Origin: Micractinium sp. NFX-FRZ
Taxonomy: Eukaryota > Chlorophyta > Trebouxiophyceae > Chlorellales > Chlorellaceae
Assembly (NCBI GenBank): GCA_029339195.1
Contig: JAPTJF010000212.1
Location: forward strand, 37,471 to 101,470
Direction: 5' to 3'
Length of the DNA: 64,000 nt
A program made the translations under genes and the position numbers. Each line of letters begins with the position of its first letter. Position 1 is the first letter of the stretch. A model generated the notes under the pieces. It had not been told where the DNA came from. It worked only from the letters and a program-made list of their open reading frames with translations, and made no database searches. Shown one piece after another: positions 44,670-59,455 of this stretch.

Positions 44670-46109
44670 ATGATCGTGGCAGCGGCTGTGATCGGGCCAG
44701 CGGTAAGCCCTTGCACGGTGCACGCCTTTCTGCCGCCAGCCACCCGCCGGCACCGCCGCCTGCCGCCGCTTGCCGACGCCCACCCTGGTCACCTGCTGCC
44801 GTCTCGCACCCTGTGTGCAGAACCAGCCGCTGTACCTGACCACCTTTGTGGGTGAGGACGACTCGGCGCGCCTTTCCACCATGGTGCATTGCTGCCTGGA
44901 TGCCGTGGAGGAGAAGGGTGGGTGTGACGGCGGGGCGGGGTGGGGTGGCCTTGGGGTGGGAGCTACCTGCCGCCTGCCCGGGGCGGCGCAGGTGTACTCC
45001 TGTGGAAGCTTTTCTGCCGCCTGTGTGGGGTTGACGAGGGTGCAGTTAAGATAGCTTGGTTGCCACCAGTGTGGGCGGCACGGGGTGCGGCGGCAGCGGC
45101 GGCAAACCTGTTGATGCCCTTACTTCTTCGCTGGGGGCGTGCTGCTGCCACCGGCACTGATGCTGCTTGCCCGGCGCCGTCAAAGCAACGTGCAGCGCGC
45201 GCACTGCCTGCCGTGCTGTCTCTGCTGCCAACTTGGCTACCACCCACCTCCTGCTCCCACCCTATCCCACCCCGCTTTTCCCCCGGCTTCTCGCTCCCAC
45301 TTGCCTGCCTTGCCGCCCTGCTGCTGCACTACATCTGACACCGTCCTCCTGCTCGCCTCGCTGCCCGCAGTGGCCGCTGGGCTGCGCGGCGGCGCCCCCG
45401 GCGATGCCCCCGACACCTACCTTGGGCTGCTGTCAACTGAGGAGGAGGTGCGGCTGTATGGCTTCATCACCAACACGAGAGCCAAGCTGGTGATAGCGGT
45501 GGATGACCCGGTGGTCAAAGATGACGAGATGCGGGCGGTGAGTTGGTTTCTCGTTGACACATTTTCTCTGAGCGGGGTGGACAGGTGTTGAGAGGGTGTG
45601 GGGTGGAACGGGTGGGGCGCCGTGTGGGGGCGATGGGTGGGCGGGATGGCGATGGGCCAGAAGGCGAGGGCCGCGTGGCGGAGCAAGGCAGCAAGGTAAC
45701 ATGCATGTGGATTGCCATTTTCTGGTTTGTTCGTTGTGGGTTTGAGTACATGGCTGTGGGTAAGGGAAGCGCAAGCAGATGGGTGGCATGGTAGTGCAGC
45801 TGCTGCCGCCTCACCGTCTGCCATGCCCACTCTGCCCCTGCGTGCCCCTCGCCACCGCCCGTGCCGCCCACCCACCTGCCTGCTCCGCCTGCTGGCCCTT
45901 TGTCACCTCTGCTACTGCTGCTGCTGCTGCCATCAACCCGCTGGCGTCTGCTTCTGCTGCGGCTGCCGCTGCAGATTTTCCGCCGCATGCACGCCGCCTT
46001 TGTGGACGCCGTGTCGAACCCCTTCTACGCCCATGGCTCCCCGCTCACCTCGCCACGCTTCGACGCCAGCATACGCACGATCGCCACATCACTGGGCGCC
46101 TCGACGTGA
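44670..46109 (+). CDS. TRAPP complex subunit 2-like protein (143 aa)
   Basis: Four exons: 44670-44702, 44821-44917, 45371-45537, 45975-46109. TRAPPC2L (Tca17 in yeast) is a Sedlin-fold subunit of the TRAPP tethering complexes that act in ER-Golgi and Golgi traffic. The protein begins MIVAAAVIGPANQPLYLTTF, which fits the family's start (hydrophobic strand, then NxPLY). It continues with the amphipathic VHCCLDAVEEK, YLGLLSTEEEVRLYGFITNTRAKLVIAVDD, the acidic D-E-M-R joint, and a last helix FRRMHAAFVDAVSNPFY. The whole length equals the usual family length of about 140 residues. The exon phases are consistent. It ends SPRFDASIRTIATSLGAST, a tail slightly longer than the core fold. The 453-bp second intron is large for its gene. 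Confidence 0.9.
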
Positions 46110-46718
46110 CGGCTGTTGACATGAAATGACATGTGACTGACATCACTGCGTGCCTCGCTCTGAGGCCCCGTTCCGACCGCCATGCCCAAGGCATCGCTCC
46201 TGCCTGCGATCCCCACTAAAGCCTACACCCTCACCCGCAAACTTGACTGAAGACCACCGACTCTACCGACCGTCTGGCCCCACGAGCTCTTTGCTGTCTC
46301 TCACTGCTCCCACTTTTTCGCACCATTCTTGTTTGGTGTACACCTGCTGCCCCCGTGCACCTTGTTTTCAGCCGTCCTATCTAACTTGCTGCAACCAACA
46401 CTGTCTGAACGCTTGCTGCGCTCAGCACCGACAGTCAGTCAAGGGGCCACCAGACGGTATCCAGCACCAGAGCAGAAGTTGGGCGGTGATCTTTCCTGCA
46501 TCTACCCTGCCTCTGCATGCTTCCAGGCGACCCTGACTACCAGCGACCCCGACCACCAACTGGTCACTAGCTGCTCACGTCTGTCTCTGCATGGGACGTG
46601 TACTGCAGGCACTACTGGTCACGCTGGCACGCGGCCCGCTCCGAAATGTGCAGCACCCAAGCTCCGCATCGCACTTGTGACTATTTTAGCCTTGCGATGC
46701 ACCTGGGAAACCGGCAGC
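46110..46718. other. Intergenic region
   Basis: 609 bp between TRAPPC2L-like and the third F-box/LRR gene, both plus strand. It contains the terminator of the first and promoter of the second. No TGTAA and no coding exon seen. Confidence 0.5.
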
Positions 46719-49696
46719 ATGAGGCGTGACCACACCCAGCTGCTCCCGGAGGACGTGCTCCTTCGCTGCTTCCCGCTCGACAAATACGGCAGGTGAGGGT
46801 GCTCCGACCCAGTGATTGTCATGCTGCGGAGCGCGAGCGGACGAGGGGCTGCGTTTGGCGGGGTCCAAGACGAATCCCGCCGCTGACAGCTGCAGAAAGC
46901 TGACGGCAGTGCTGCCCAGCTTTCACCGCCCGCCCCTCACCCCTCCTGCGGCCAACATGGCAACTCCTGCCCCGTCTCATGGCAGGTGGCCGGCAGCGCT
47001 GCGCCTGGTGTGCAAGCGCTGGAGGCGCACGTATGACGATGACCCACGGCACACAAGGTTGGACATTTATTTTGATGCGTATGAGCGCCGTCGCCTGGCG
47101 GAGCTGCACGGCACACGCGCTGACAGCAGCGGCGCCAGCAGCGAGGGCGCGCCCAGGTCGCAGGCGCCGCCTCGCCGTTTCCTGGCTGTCGCCGAGATCG
47201 ATGCCTCTGGGCTGGTGACGCTGGCCCGCAGCCGGGCGGGCGTCACCCGCAGCGCGTGGCTGGAGGCGGGGCATGTGCCTGGCGTGCTGGAGGCGGCTCG
47301 CCAGCTCAGCAGGCTCACCGAGCTGCGCCTGTCTGCCAAGAACATACACGGCACGCTGCTGTGGGGGGCAGGCCAGCCCAGCTATGGCGAGATGTTTGCA
47401 CAGCATCCGCTGCAGCTGGGCGGCCTCACGCTGCTGCAGCGCCTGCAGCTCGACGTGGACGACCTGCAGGCCGCCACCTGTCGCCAGCTGGCGGAGCTCA
47501 CCACCCTCACCAGCCTGAACGTGGACACCTTTGTGGGCGGCCAGGTGCCTGCGGAGCTGTGGCAGGCCTGTGCAGCCATGCCCAGCCTGGCAGCCCTCAG
47601 CCTGAGCGTGCACCCGGGGGCCGCTGACAGGTGCATTGTCGGCGGCGACGGCGGCTGGGCACAGCTGGCGGCGTGCACCCAGCTGACGGTGCTGGAGGTC
47701 AAGTCGGGGCTGCTTGAAGCCTATGGAGGTGAGGTTCAGGTGCCGACACAGCGGCTGCCAGGAGATCTGCTGGGCAGTCCAGATATGTTGGGCTGGCGAT
47801 GCATGCCCGTCTGCCGGTGGCCTCCTGCCTACTGTAGCCGTGACGCACCCCTGCACAACTCATAACTGCTGCTGCGGGTTGGCGGTCAGCAGCCAAGTGT
47901 GCATGCTTCCCGTCCTCCCTCCCGCGCCGCCTGCAGACTACGCGGGCTTCGAGCTGAGCCCCGGCCTTGCAGCCCTCCCCTCCCTGCGCCACCTCCGGGC
48001 CCAGGGAGAGCTAGGAGGGCTGGGAGACATCTGGCACCACCAGGGACTCACTCGGCTGACCCTCGAGTTGTGCTCCTCACAAGACGAGCCCCCCATGCCG
48101 CACCTCCCAGCCGACGTGGACATGCCAGCGCTGCGTGAGCTGGAGCTGGGCGGCTGGCTTATGGCAGAGCAGCTGCCCCCCCAGCTGCTGGCCCTCACCA
48201 GCCTGACCTCCCTGCACGTGTGGGCCGAGGAGGGTAGCGTACAGGAGCTGCCTCTGCTGGAACAACTGCACAGGGTGAGTGGCCGGGGCAGGAGCAGTGG
48301 GGTTCAATACCGCATTAGATGCGCTGCCAGCAGCAGCACCCGCAGCAGCAGGAGCAGTGGCAGGCACGCATGGCGCAGGTGTGCGAGGCACCAGCTGCTC
48401 TGTCGCATGCCACAGCCTGCTCAGCTCTCGCATTCCACTGCCCTCCCTTGGCATGCTGCTGGCGCTGCATGCTGCTGAAATCAATGCTCTGCTGCTGCTG
48501 CTGCTGCTGCTGCTGCACGGGTGCACTGCAGATGCCCCACCTGTCCAACCTCACGCTGAATTTTGATGGCCTGCACGACGTGCCCTACAGTGTCCGGGAC
48601 CTGACCACCCTGCGGTAAGGCCTGTGCGCGTGTCAAGCGGTCAGGCCCTCTCCCGGTGTGACGTGCATGGTGCCGATCCACTGGCTGGGAACGCCCCCAG
48701 CTGGCCAGACTTGCTCTTAGCTATGTGCCTTTCTATAGAAACCCCACCCCTCCCCTCCCTCTGCAGGGTGCTGAAGCTGAGTGGCTCCTCTCTCAGGTGA
48801 AGGCTGCCTGCTGCCCTGTCCACCTGCTGCCCTGGTGCTTTACCAACTGCCAGTGTCAAGCTGCTAGCATAGTGAGAGCTGCTGCCTGTGCACGCACCGG
48901 CCACTGGCCATGGCATGCCGTCCTTCCACCCTGCCCTGAGCCGACCTCTGAGCAGGTCCCCTCACGTCACCACGTGCCTGCCCCCACCCTGTCCAGGCAC
49001 CTGTCGCCGGGCCGCTACTTGCGCAACCTGCGGATGCTGCTGCTCTCGGGCACCGAGCTGAGGCGCCTGCCCCCTGCGCTGAGCGAGTGCCGCCAGCTGG
49101 AGGTGAGACACGCTGCCACGCGCTGCATCATTTCGGGCCAAGCTGTTTGTTCTACGCTCATGCCATCCCAGCTGGCATGCCACGTTGTTATGTCCTCGTG
49201 TGCCATGCTGTGTTCGGCTGCACTCAGCTGCCACGCACGTGTTGACCTACTGCCACATGCACTCGCCTGCCCCGCCTGGATCCCCCCATTTCAGGTGCTG
49301 GACCTCTCGTGCCCGCCAGTCTTCAACCCCACACGCGACACCACCCAGCTGGTGCTGCACACAACCGACCTGCCTCTGCTGGGCAAGCTGCGCACGCTGC
49401 GCCTGCTGTGCGTGCCCGGCAGCGCCACCGGCGCTGGCTTTGCCAACGACGTGGTTGCACGCTCCAACCTGATGGTCGCCGTGCTAGCCAGCGCCCTGCT
49501 GCCCACGCTGGCAATCGTCACGGGTGGTGTTCAGGAACGGGCGCTGCTGCTCCCCGACGGCGGTGTGGACTGGGCCGCCGTGCAGGCCATGCAGGGCCCC
49601 CAGCAGCAGCTGTTTGCGCCCTTCGTTTGGGCAGTGGGCACGGACCTGGGCGGGGTGCGGGCGTTTGTTGACGCCACGAACAACCCTAGTGCCTGA
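46719..49696 (+). CDS. F-box/LRR-like protein, paralogue 3 (591 aa)
   Basis: Seven exons: 46719-46792, 46986-47728, 47937-48274, 48532-48614, 48767-48796, 48997-49102, 49295-49696. All phases agree and five exon lengths (74, 338, 83, 30, 106) are identical to the minus-strand paralogue at 29393. The F-box-like start is MRRDHTQLLPEDVLLRCFP then WPAALRLVCKRWRRTYDDD. LRR-like segments follow: LSRLTELRLSAKNIHG, LTLLQRLQLDVDDLQ, LAELTTLTSLNV, LPSLRHLRAQGEL, PALRELELGGWLMAEQLP, LTSLTSLHVWA, MPHLSNLTLNFDGL, VLKLSGSS, LRNLRMLLLSGTELRRLP. The last exon has LRTLRLLCVPGS and ends ATNNPSA. No signal peptide. A role as substrate receptor of an SCF-type ligase is family-level inference; the SKP1 contact surface is only partly recognisable. 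It is the best-preserved member of the trio. Confidence 0.84.
48487..48516. repeat. (CTG)n run in F-box/LRR paralogue 3
   Basis: About nine CTG units directly before the acceptor of exon 4 (exon at 48532). The run replaces a normal polypyrimidine tract, so its length may influence splicing. Confidence 0.8.
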
Positions 49697-51119
49697 GTGC
49701 GGCCACCGCTTGCCTGAGCCTGAACAAGTGTGTACCTGCAATGGCAAACGTGTGCCCACCCCTCCCACACTTTATAATCAACCCACATCCACAAACACCA
49801 TCTGTGCCTTTTGCTTTCTGCCTTTGCATCTGGTTTCATAAACAAACATGTACAAGACGAGACCCTGTATGTGCAGGCTTGACCTACTGCCAAACCGCAC
49901 CCCTTTGTATCTCCTCATCGATATCTGTGCTGCCATGCAGCAGCGTCGCTTTGCATTCCGCAGGTCTTAGCAGATCACAACTGTAAATGTTGGATAGTCG
50001 AGTTCATTCAAAATGACTGCGCTGGGAATGGCGTGCTGGCATGTTTGCTGGCGTGTTTTCTGGTGCAGGCTACGGCAGGCCGACCTGGCGCTGCTATGCT
50101 ATGCATGCTGCGCCGCGGCTTGCCAGAGCGCTCCTCGACTGCCAGGCTAAAATTTATGCCCCTCCAAGGCACGAGTGTATGCTGGCTCTGTTAGCAGTTA
50201 CCTCGTGACGTCATGGGCAGGACAGCATTCATGTCAACCCAGCTACATCTGCATGTGTCACAGTGGGGTACGGGGCAGACGCGTCAGCGCATACAGATGA
50301 GCCAGGGGGGCGTTACTGCAGCAGCCAGGTAGGGGAGGCTGGCTGGTAGGCATGTGCAGCCACAGCGGGCACGCTGGCCGGTAGGCAGGTGTGCAGGAAG
50401 ATGATGCAGCTGTCCCCTGGCGGTGAGGGCGGCTGAGGGTGGCACGCCGGCCAGCAGGCAAGCACCTGAAAACGTGCCGGTTGCGTGTGTGATGCTTGGC
50501 GCTTGGCTGCAAGCCAACGGCAGTGCACAAGGTCGAGGAGCAGCAAGTGACGCTTGAACAGTGAGCCGTGAGCAAGGCCGTGAACAAGCCGTGAGCCGTG
50601 ACCTGAGATGCGCACTCCCCACTCGCGCGTAAACATCCTGCCAAAGAAGGCAGGGAGCAGGCAGCAGGGAGGGTAGCGGTGTCAACAAAGCAGTACATTG
50701 CCGCAGGCAGTGCCGAGGCGGGACAGCTCTGTACAGCAGGGGCGATGCAGTGCCGGACTGGACACAGTCGCTCGGTCGCACGCCTGCCTGTCTGCGTCCA
50801 CATGAGAGCGCACACGCCACCAGGGCAGCTCACAGCATCCCCTCACTCACATCTCACCCTGCAGCGTCAAGATGTTAACGCTCCACTCGGCTGGAGACGT
50901 CTTCTTGGCACCCTCACAAATAACTCGTCCATGGGCTGGCAGCCAAACAAAGGCGCCTGTCGGCCGGCAAAAGGGGAAGCCGCGGGTCCTGTGCCACCCG
51001 TGCACATGTGGGATTTGGCTGCTGCCTGCCGGCACCGCCGTTTCGTAACCAAGCTGGGCAGCAGGTGCCCTGTGTGCCACTGCTGCTGGTGCTCTCACCG
51101 CTGCGCTGACCGCCGCCGC
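49697..51119. other. Intergenic region between convergent genes
   Basis: 1.4 kb between F-box/LRR paralogue 3 and the LRR membrane protein. It includes a poly(A) signal at 49982 and, near 50560-50600, short direct repeats of GCCGTGA. Open frames on both strands (to 191 codons) lack domains and splice evidence; none is called. Confidence 0.5.
49982..49986 (+). terminator. TGTAA poly(A) signal, F-box/LRR paralogue 3
   Basis: TGTAA 286 bp after the stop codon, the first on this strand after the gene. Confidence 0.5.
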
Positions 51120-54100
51120 CTAGACGGGGGCTGCCAGCTTGTGTGCCAGCGCAGCTGGCAGCGCCTCAACTGGCAGCATGTGTGTGGGGCCGCTGTTGTG
51201 CCGCAGCTGGGAATTAAGCAGGGCCTCTAAACGGTCCTGCCGGGTCAGCCCGATAGTCCGCGGCCCGTTGGGTTGCGCGTGCTGCTGACGCTGCTGTTGG
51301 TGCTGCCTGCGGTGCACGCTCTGCTGCCGCTGCCCCTGCTCCGCCGGCCAGGGCAGCAGCCATTGCAGGCTGTTGCTCAGGCTCTGCCCGTCCGCGCGCA
51401 GCTGCTGCAAGCGCCCCTGCCAGCGCATCAGCAGCAGCACACACCCCGCGGCAGCCAGGACTGCTGCAAGTAGCCCGCCTGCCTGCCATGCTGGCTGTGA
51501 GCCAGAGCTGCTCCGTTCTGCCCGCAGCTGGTCTCCCAGCTGGTTTGGTAGAGAGCCGGCGCCATACTTGGCAGGTCCCAACCAGGGCTTGGGCACCAGG
51601 CTGAGGAAGGCGCCGGCAGCACACGGCGGCATGGTTGCGTCGATTGGCGAGCCAACAAACTCCCTGCAGTGCAGTGCACACAAGAATAGGGCTGGGGTGA
51701 CCGTGGCGCAAGGCGCATGGCGGCCTACTGTGCGGGCGGCACATGGCGGCATGAGCGCGTGGCAAGCAGAGCCTGGCAGGTGCATGCAGTGCGCAACCGA
51801 GGGCACAGCAGCAGCAGCAGCAGCAGCATACCATCTGCGCGTGGCCGTTGGCTGGGGCGCTCAGAGGGCAGGGACATGCGGTGGCAGGCAGGGCTGGGAG
51901 CTGACTGGCACAGCGCACATATGTCCTGCCTGCCCTGTGCCAGCCAACAACGCAGCAGGCGACGCCGCCCGCAGAGGGTCAAACCACCTTGCAAGAGCGC
52001 CACTTTTGAGCAGCACTCACAGCATGCGTAGCCCATCAGCAAATGGGGCCCGGCACCACGAGCTGGGGACGGTGCCGCTGACGCCCGTGCCACGCAAGAA
52101 CCTGCAAGCAGGGACCGGACATCGAGGTACACGCAGCGTGTGTTGTGTTCCGCCTGGGGCGCAGCGCCTGTGAGTGTAGCCTGTTCAGCCATTGTACATA
52201 CCGCCTGTGCATGTAGCTTGCATGTGGAGGCAGGAGGACTAGTGCATGCCAGTGGCCTGCTCCTCCGCCCAGCTCCCCTCCACTCACAGCACGTGCAAGT
52301 TGGGCCACGCCAGCTCGGCAGGCAGAGTGCCTGTCAGCTGGGGGTGGCCGGACAGCCACAGCTGCTCGAGCTGTGGCCAGGAGCCGGGTGCCAGCCAGGC
52401 AGGCGGGAAGGCGGGCCCCGACAAGCGACCGCCCTCTATTGCGACCACCCGAGCCTGCAATAAGGGGAACAGGGGCCACAGGTGGGGATGAGTGCAACTG
52501 TGGATGCTGGTGACCAGTGGGGGGCGGGGGAGCGCGGGAACAGCAGGTGGGCGTGTGGAGCAGGGCAGGAGATCAGGAGATCATGGGATGAGCAGGTGGG
52601 TGTGTGGGTGTGCGTGCGAGGCCTCACAGCAGGCCCCCACCCCGCAGGAGCGCCGGCTTGCTCTCAGAACAAACAACCGCCTCGCTTGAGACAGGAACAC
52701 ATGCACAGCAAAGACGTTGTGCGGCCAGCGTGTCGCACGCACCTGTTGGGAGTGCGCCCAGGCAGCTGGCAGGGTCCCTGACAGGCTGCTGTTTATGATC
52801 TGCAGGCAAGCAGGCCCCATGGGATGGCTGGGTGATCACAAAAAGAGCGCGAGGACACCGGACATAGGGCACACGACGATGGCCATGAGCGCTGGCATAC
52901 GCACACCAGCAAACATTTGCCTGAAGTAGTGTGTGTGCGTGTGCGTGTGCGTGTGTGCGTGTGAGTGTGCGCAGGTTAGAGCAGGTATGGCTGTAGGCAC
53001 AGGGGACGGGCACTCACACTGAAGTCATACAGCTTGGGATGGCGGTCAAACAGCTGTGGAGGCAGGGTGCCGGTCAGGCCAGCGTTGAGAAAATACCTGC
53101 AGCAGCAACCACAGCAGGCGCAGCAGCGTACGATGCAAATCGTGTACAGAGCACAATGCGCCTGGGTCGTGTCTGCTCATGCTAAACACCAAAACAATAC
53201 TCGCGGCAAAGGCATCCGCTGCCTGGCAAACATGGCTGCCCAAGCCGCCCAGGGATGCAGCGCTCCCTCAGACCAGGCCAGGCCATCAGAACTCACAGCT
53301 GTTGCAGCGAAGGGAAGCCCCCGTCCGCCCAGGCGGGTGGCAGCGAACCGGACAGTGGCACTCCAGTGATGTGCAGCAGCTGCAGCTGCTGGAACCCGGC
53401 CGCCCACTGAGGCGGCAGCTGCGGCGCACTGCCCCCGCCGCCGCGCTCTGTGCTGCCCTCTGCCCCGTCTGAAGCGCGCCCTTGCCTGTGCGGCAACGAA
53501 GCCGCTGGGGCGGGGCTGCGTTCACCCACAACTGCATACCCCCCATCTGGTATGGGGCTGCTGATGCGGAGGTCGGTGAGACGTGCAAAGCCGCCGCCGC
53601 TCCCCCATACAGCAGGCAGGCCTCCCTCCAGCACAACAAATATGGACAGCTGTTCGAGCCCCGGCAGCACGGCCCGGTGTGCGCCCCAGCCGGGGGGCAG
53701 CGTGCTGCGCAGGCCCCGGAAATCAAGGTCCAGCTGCCGCAGGCTGGGCAGCGCCCCAGCAGGTATGTCGGGCAGCGGGGCGCCCAGGGAGCTGCCTTGC
53801 AGGGACAGCCTGCATGGGCAGGCGGGCAGGCAGGCGGGCAGGCACAGGGGCGGCGGAAGATTGGTGGGCGGGTGCGCAGGCAGGCAGGCAGGCAGGCAGG
53901 CACACGGCATGAGTGCCAGCAGCATGACTGTAGAGAACACACGTGCCACAACAGTGGATGCACACGCATGGTCGTCTGCTCTTGTCCCCCGAACCCTCCA
54001 CTCCGTCCCATCCCTCCCACACCCGCACACCGCCTTACCATGTGAGGTTGGGGAAGGCCCCTGGGAGAAGCCACTCGGGTGGCAGGCTGGGCCAGGCCAG

Positions 54101-54840
54101 GCCCCCGGGATGCAGCAGTTGGAACGTCTCACACCGGTCCAGCTGTGCCAGATCTGGAAGGAGCGGGCTGGCTGAGGGATCAGGCAGGGGGGTGCCCTTG
54201 CGGACGGCGCTGGCTTTGGGAACACTGCCCAGCTTGCTGCATGGAAGCGCAGGGGGAGGGGGCGGTGGCGGCAGGCAGGGCTCAGCATGGTCGCACCCTT
54301 CTTGCCTGCCTGTGAGGCAGGGGGCATCCTGCGCACATGCTTGTCTGCGAGGGCAGCGCTCCAACTTTGCATGGGTGTACCGGCAAGGGACGTGCGGCCA
54401 AGGGCATGTGGGGCGGAGGGCACGGCGCCCCATGCCGCCCGCTGCCCTCCCGTGCTGGCGCTGCCCCATGGGCCTCACATGCTGGTCACGCGCTGCTCAC
54501 GGCACACAACGCCCGTCCAGTTGCAGGGGTGGTCTGGGGCGCCTGGGACCCAGCCGCGAGTGGAAGCGTGAGCGCCCCAGCCGGGGTATGCGCCCCACAT
54601 TGCCTGCCGCAGGCGGCGGAGCACCGCGGCATCTGCGCACGTACAGAGAGGGGGCACAGCTCTCAGGCACACCTTTGTGTGTAACAACCAACATGATGAC
54701 TCTGGGGAAGCACACCACAGCCCTGTGCCTGCACGCCTGCTGCCGAAGCGCTCACCATTTGGTGCGTCGCCAGCGCAGGCGGGCGTGAGCAGCGCCGCTA
54801 CCACCGCTGCCACTGCCAGGGCGGCAATCAGGTGCGGCAT
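51120..54840 (-). CDS. LRR single-pass membrane protein (625 aa)
   Basis: Nine exons: 54840..54756, 54632..54479, 54236..54039, 53809..53297, 53096..53018, 52799..52743, 52454..52288, 52101..52021, 51663..51120. Starts with a signal peptide (MPHLIAALAVAAVVAALLTPACAG). Next is a plant LRRNT-type cap: DAAVLRRLRQAMWG ... HPCNWTGVVCREQRV. Repeats of the plant type follow, with LxGxLP patterns: LTGTLPPQLFDRHPKLYDF, LSGTLPAAWAH, LTGTLPAELAWPNLHVL, VSGTVPSSWC. Several exon joints fall in the conserved Leu codon (phase 2), the usual one-repeat-per-exon build. A membrane helix at about 506-524 (GGLLAAVLAAAGCVLLL) is followed by a basic, Gln-rich tail of about 100 residues with no kinase. The layout is that of a receptor-like protein. 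The ligand is unknown. An in-frame ATG 45 bp upstream exists; the chosen start gives the cleaner signal peptide. Confidence 0.85.
52929..52972. repeat. (GT/GC) alternating purine-pyrimidine run
   Basis: GTGTGTGCGTGTGCGTGTGC-type alternating tract of about 44 bp in the intron between LRR exons 5 and 6. Such tracts can adopt Z-DNA; here only a microsatellite is supported. Confidence 0.8.
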
Positions 54841-55847
54841 GCCCTGCGCAACCCCCCTCGTGCTGAGTGATTGGGTCGTCGGCATTTCCCGCGAAGGCGG
54901 CGCCGCACCAGTCTTAGGGCGTGGCTAGCGGGCAGAGCCACATAACGTGACAACGGTGCCAGGCCTCCCGGCTTGGAGAGCTCAGCGAGTGTGACGCTGG
55001 CGGAAGCAAGGTGGCATACCAAGCAAGCGTGCCCCGCCGGAGTCAGAGCCTGTTCATGCCTGCACAGGGTGGCAGTAAGCGGAGCTGCAGGGCGGGCCGC
55101 CCTGCAGCGGGCACACCCTGCCTCCGGAGGCCTCACCAGGCACATCACCTTATCGTGCATTCTTGCTGATGTCCATGCATATCATGATTGACCTTACAAA
55201 CTAAGGCTGCTGTCGGCTGATGGTAGTGCCAGGTGCAGTCCTGGCAAAGGGCTGCTACCCGGCGAGGCAAATGGAAGCACGTCTACCACAAAACTGGCCC
55301 CTCCCAAAATTAAGGGAGAGGGGAGCGGGGAGGGGTATTTGGAGAGGGGGAGAAAAGGGGGTTTGCGAAACGCAAAAAACAGGCACGCCACTGGCGGGTG
55401 CGGCGCGCCACGAACTGTGCGGGTGGCTAGGGAGTGCATTAAATGCGTGGGTGGGGAGGGGGGACTTCTCAGTAGGGGTGTGCTGTGCGGGAGGGGGGAG
55501 CAGAGACGTATTGCAGGGTGGGGGGTCGAGAAACAAGGGCTGTGCGAAATAACTCAAGGAAAGGGCGGGGTGGGGGAGACGGACGGAGCCCCAGGACGCA
55601 ACGCACCGAGGCTGCACATTCGGCCGGCCGGGTCACCGGCACAGCCGCGCGCCGTCACGGCTGCACTATGGTGGTACACTTTAAAGGTTGTATGTTTTCG
55701 CTTTGCTGCCAGGTGCAAACTAGCAGGGGAATTGGAGGGGCCGAGGCGGGCGCAGCGTTTGCGCCAGCGCAGCGCCACCGGCCGTGTCCTTCTGCTGCCA
55801 GCTGGCTGCGCCAGCTCAGCGCCTGGCTGCCTTGCCTCATCATCTGC
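54841..55847. other. Intergenic region, same-strand genes
   Basis: 1.0 kb with the promoter of the LRR gene and the 3' end of GGPP synthase. A G-rich stretch at 55310-55580 (plus strand) has many GGGGAGGGG-type runs. TTACA at 55194-55198 is a distant candidate TGTAA for the synthase. No coding exon. Confidence 0.5.
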
Positions 55848-59085
<3,238 letters not shown>

Positions 59086-59455
59086 ACTGTGTCAGCGCCG
59101 GGCCTGTTCTGCTTGGCCGGGAGGCTGTGGCGGGTGAGAACGGCTGTCGCACCCCCCTGAGTATGCGAGCAGGCTCCGGACGGTCCGAAGCGCCGAGACG
59201 AAGCCGATACACTGCTGCTGCGCACGCCGTTTGGCTCGCTGACCAGCTACAAGGGGTGGCAGGATATGCAAGGTGGGGAGCGCTGAGGGCTTGGGGCGGA
59301 GCGCTGCGCGCAGTCTTGCTCTGAAGGAGCAGATAGAGTTTGGCACATCATCGGCCAGGTCAGCAAGAGCTCGAGGTGTTTGTTACAATCAATTGCATGC
59401 TTGGGTTTGCATCCCGTTTCGTGATTGTCAATGCAACGCAGCTGGGGGTGCACAC
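59086..59455. other. Short intergenic spacer
   Basis: 370 bp with the promoter of GGPP synthase and the 3' end of the COG0212-like gene, both on the minus strand. It contains a well-placed poly(A) motif at 59393 for the latter. Confidence 0.55.
59393..59397 (-). terminator. TGTAA poly(A) signal, COG0212-like gene
   Basis: TTACA on the plus strand (TGTAA on the gene strand), 59 bp beyond the stop codon, in an AT-rich patch. Good motif and spacing. Confidence 0.6.

Noticed and set aside
50258..50833. Cys/Pro-rich 191-codon open frame
   Set aside because: Composition follows base composition; no splice partner, no family, and it lies between convergent gene ends.
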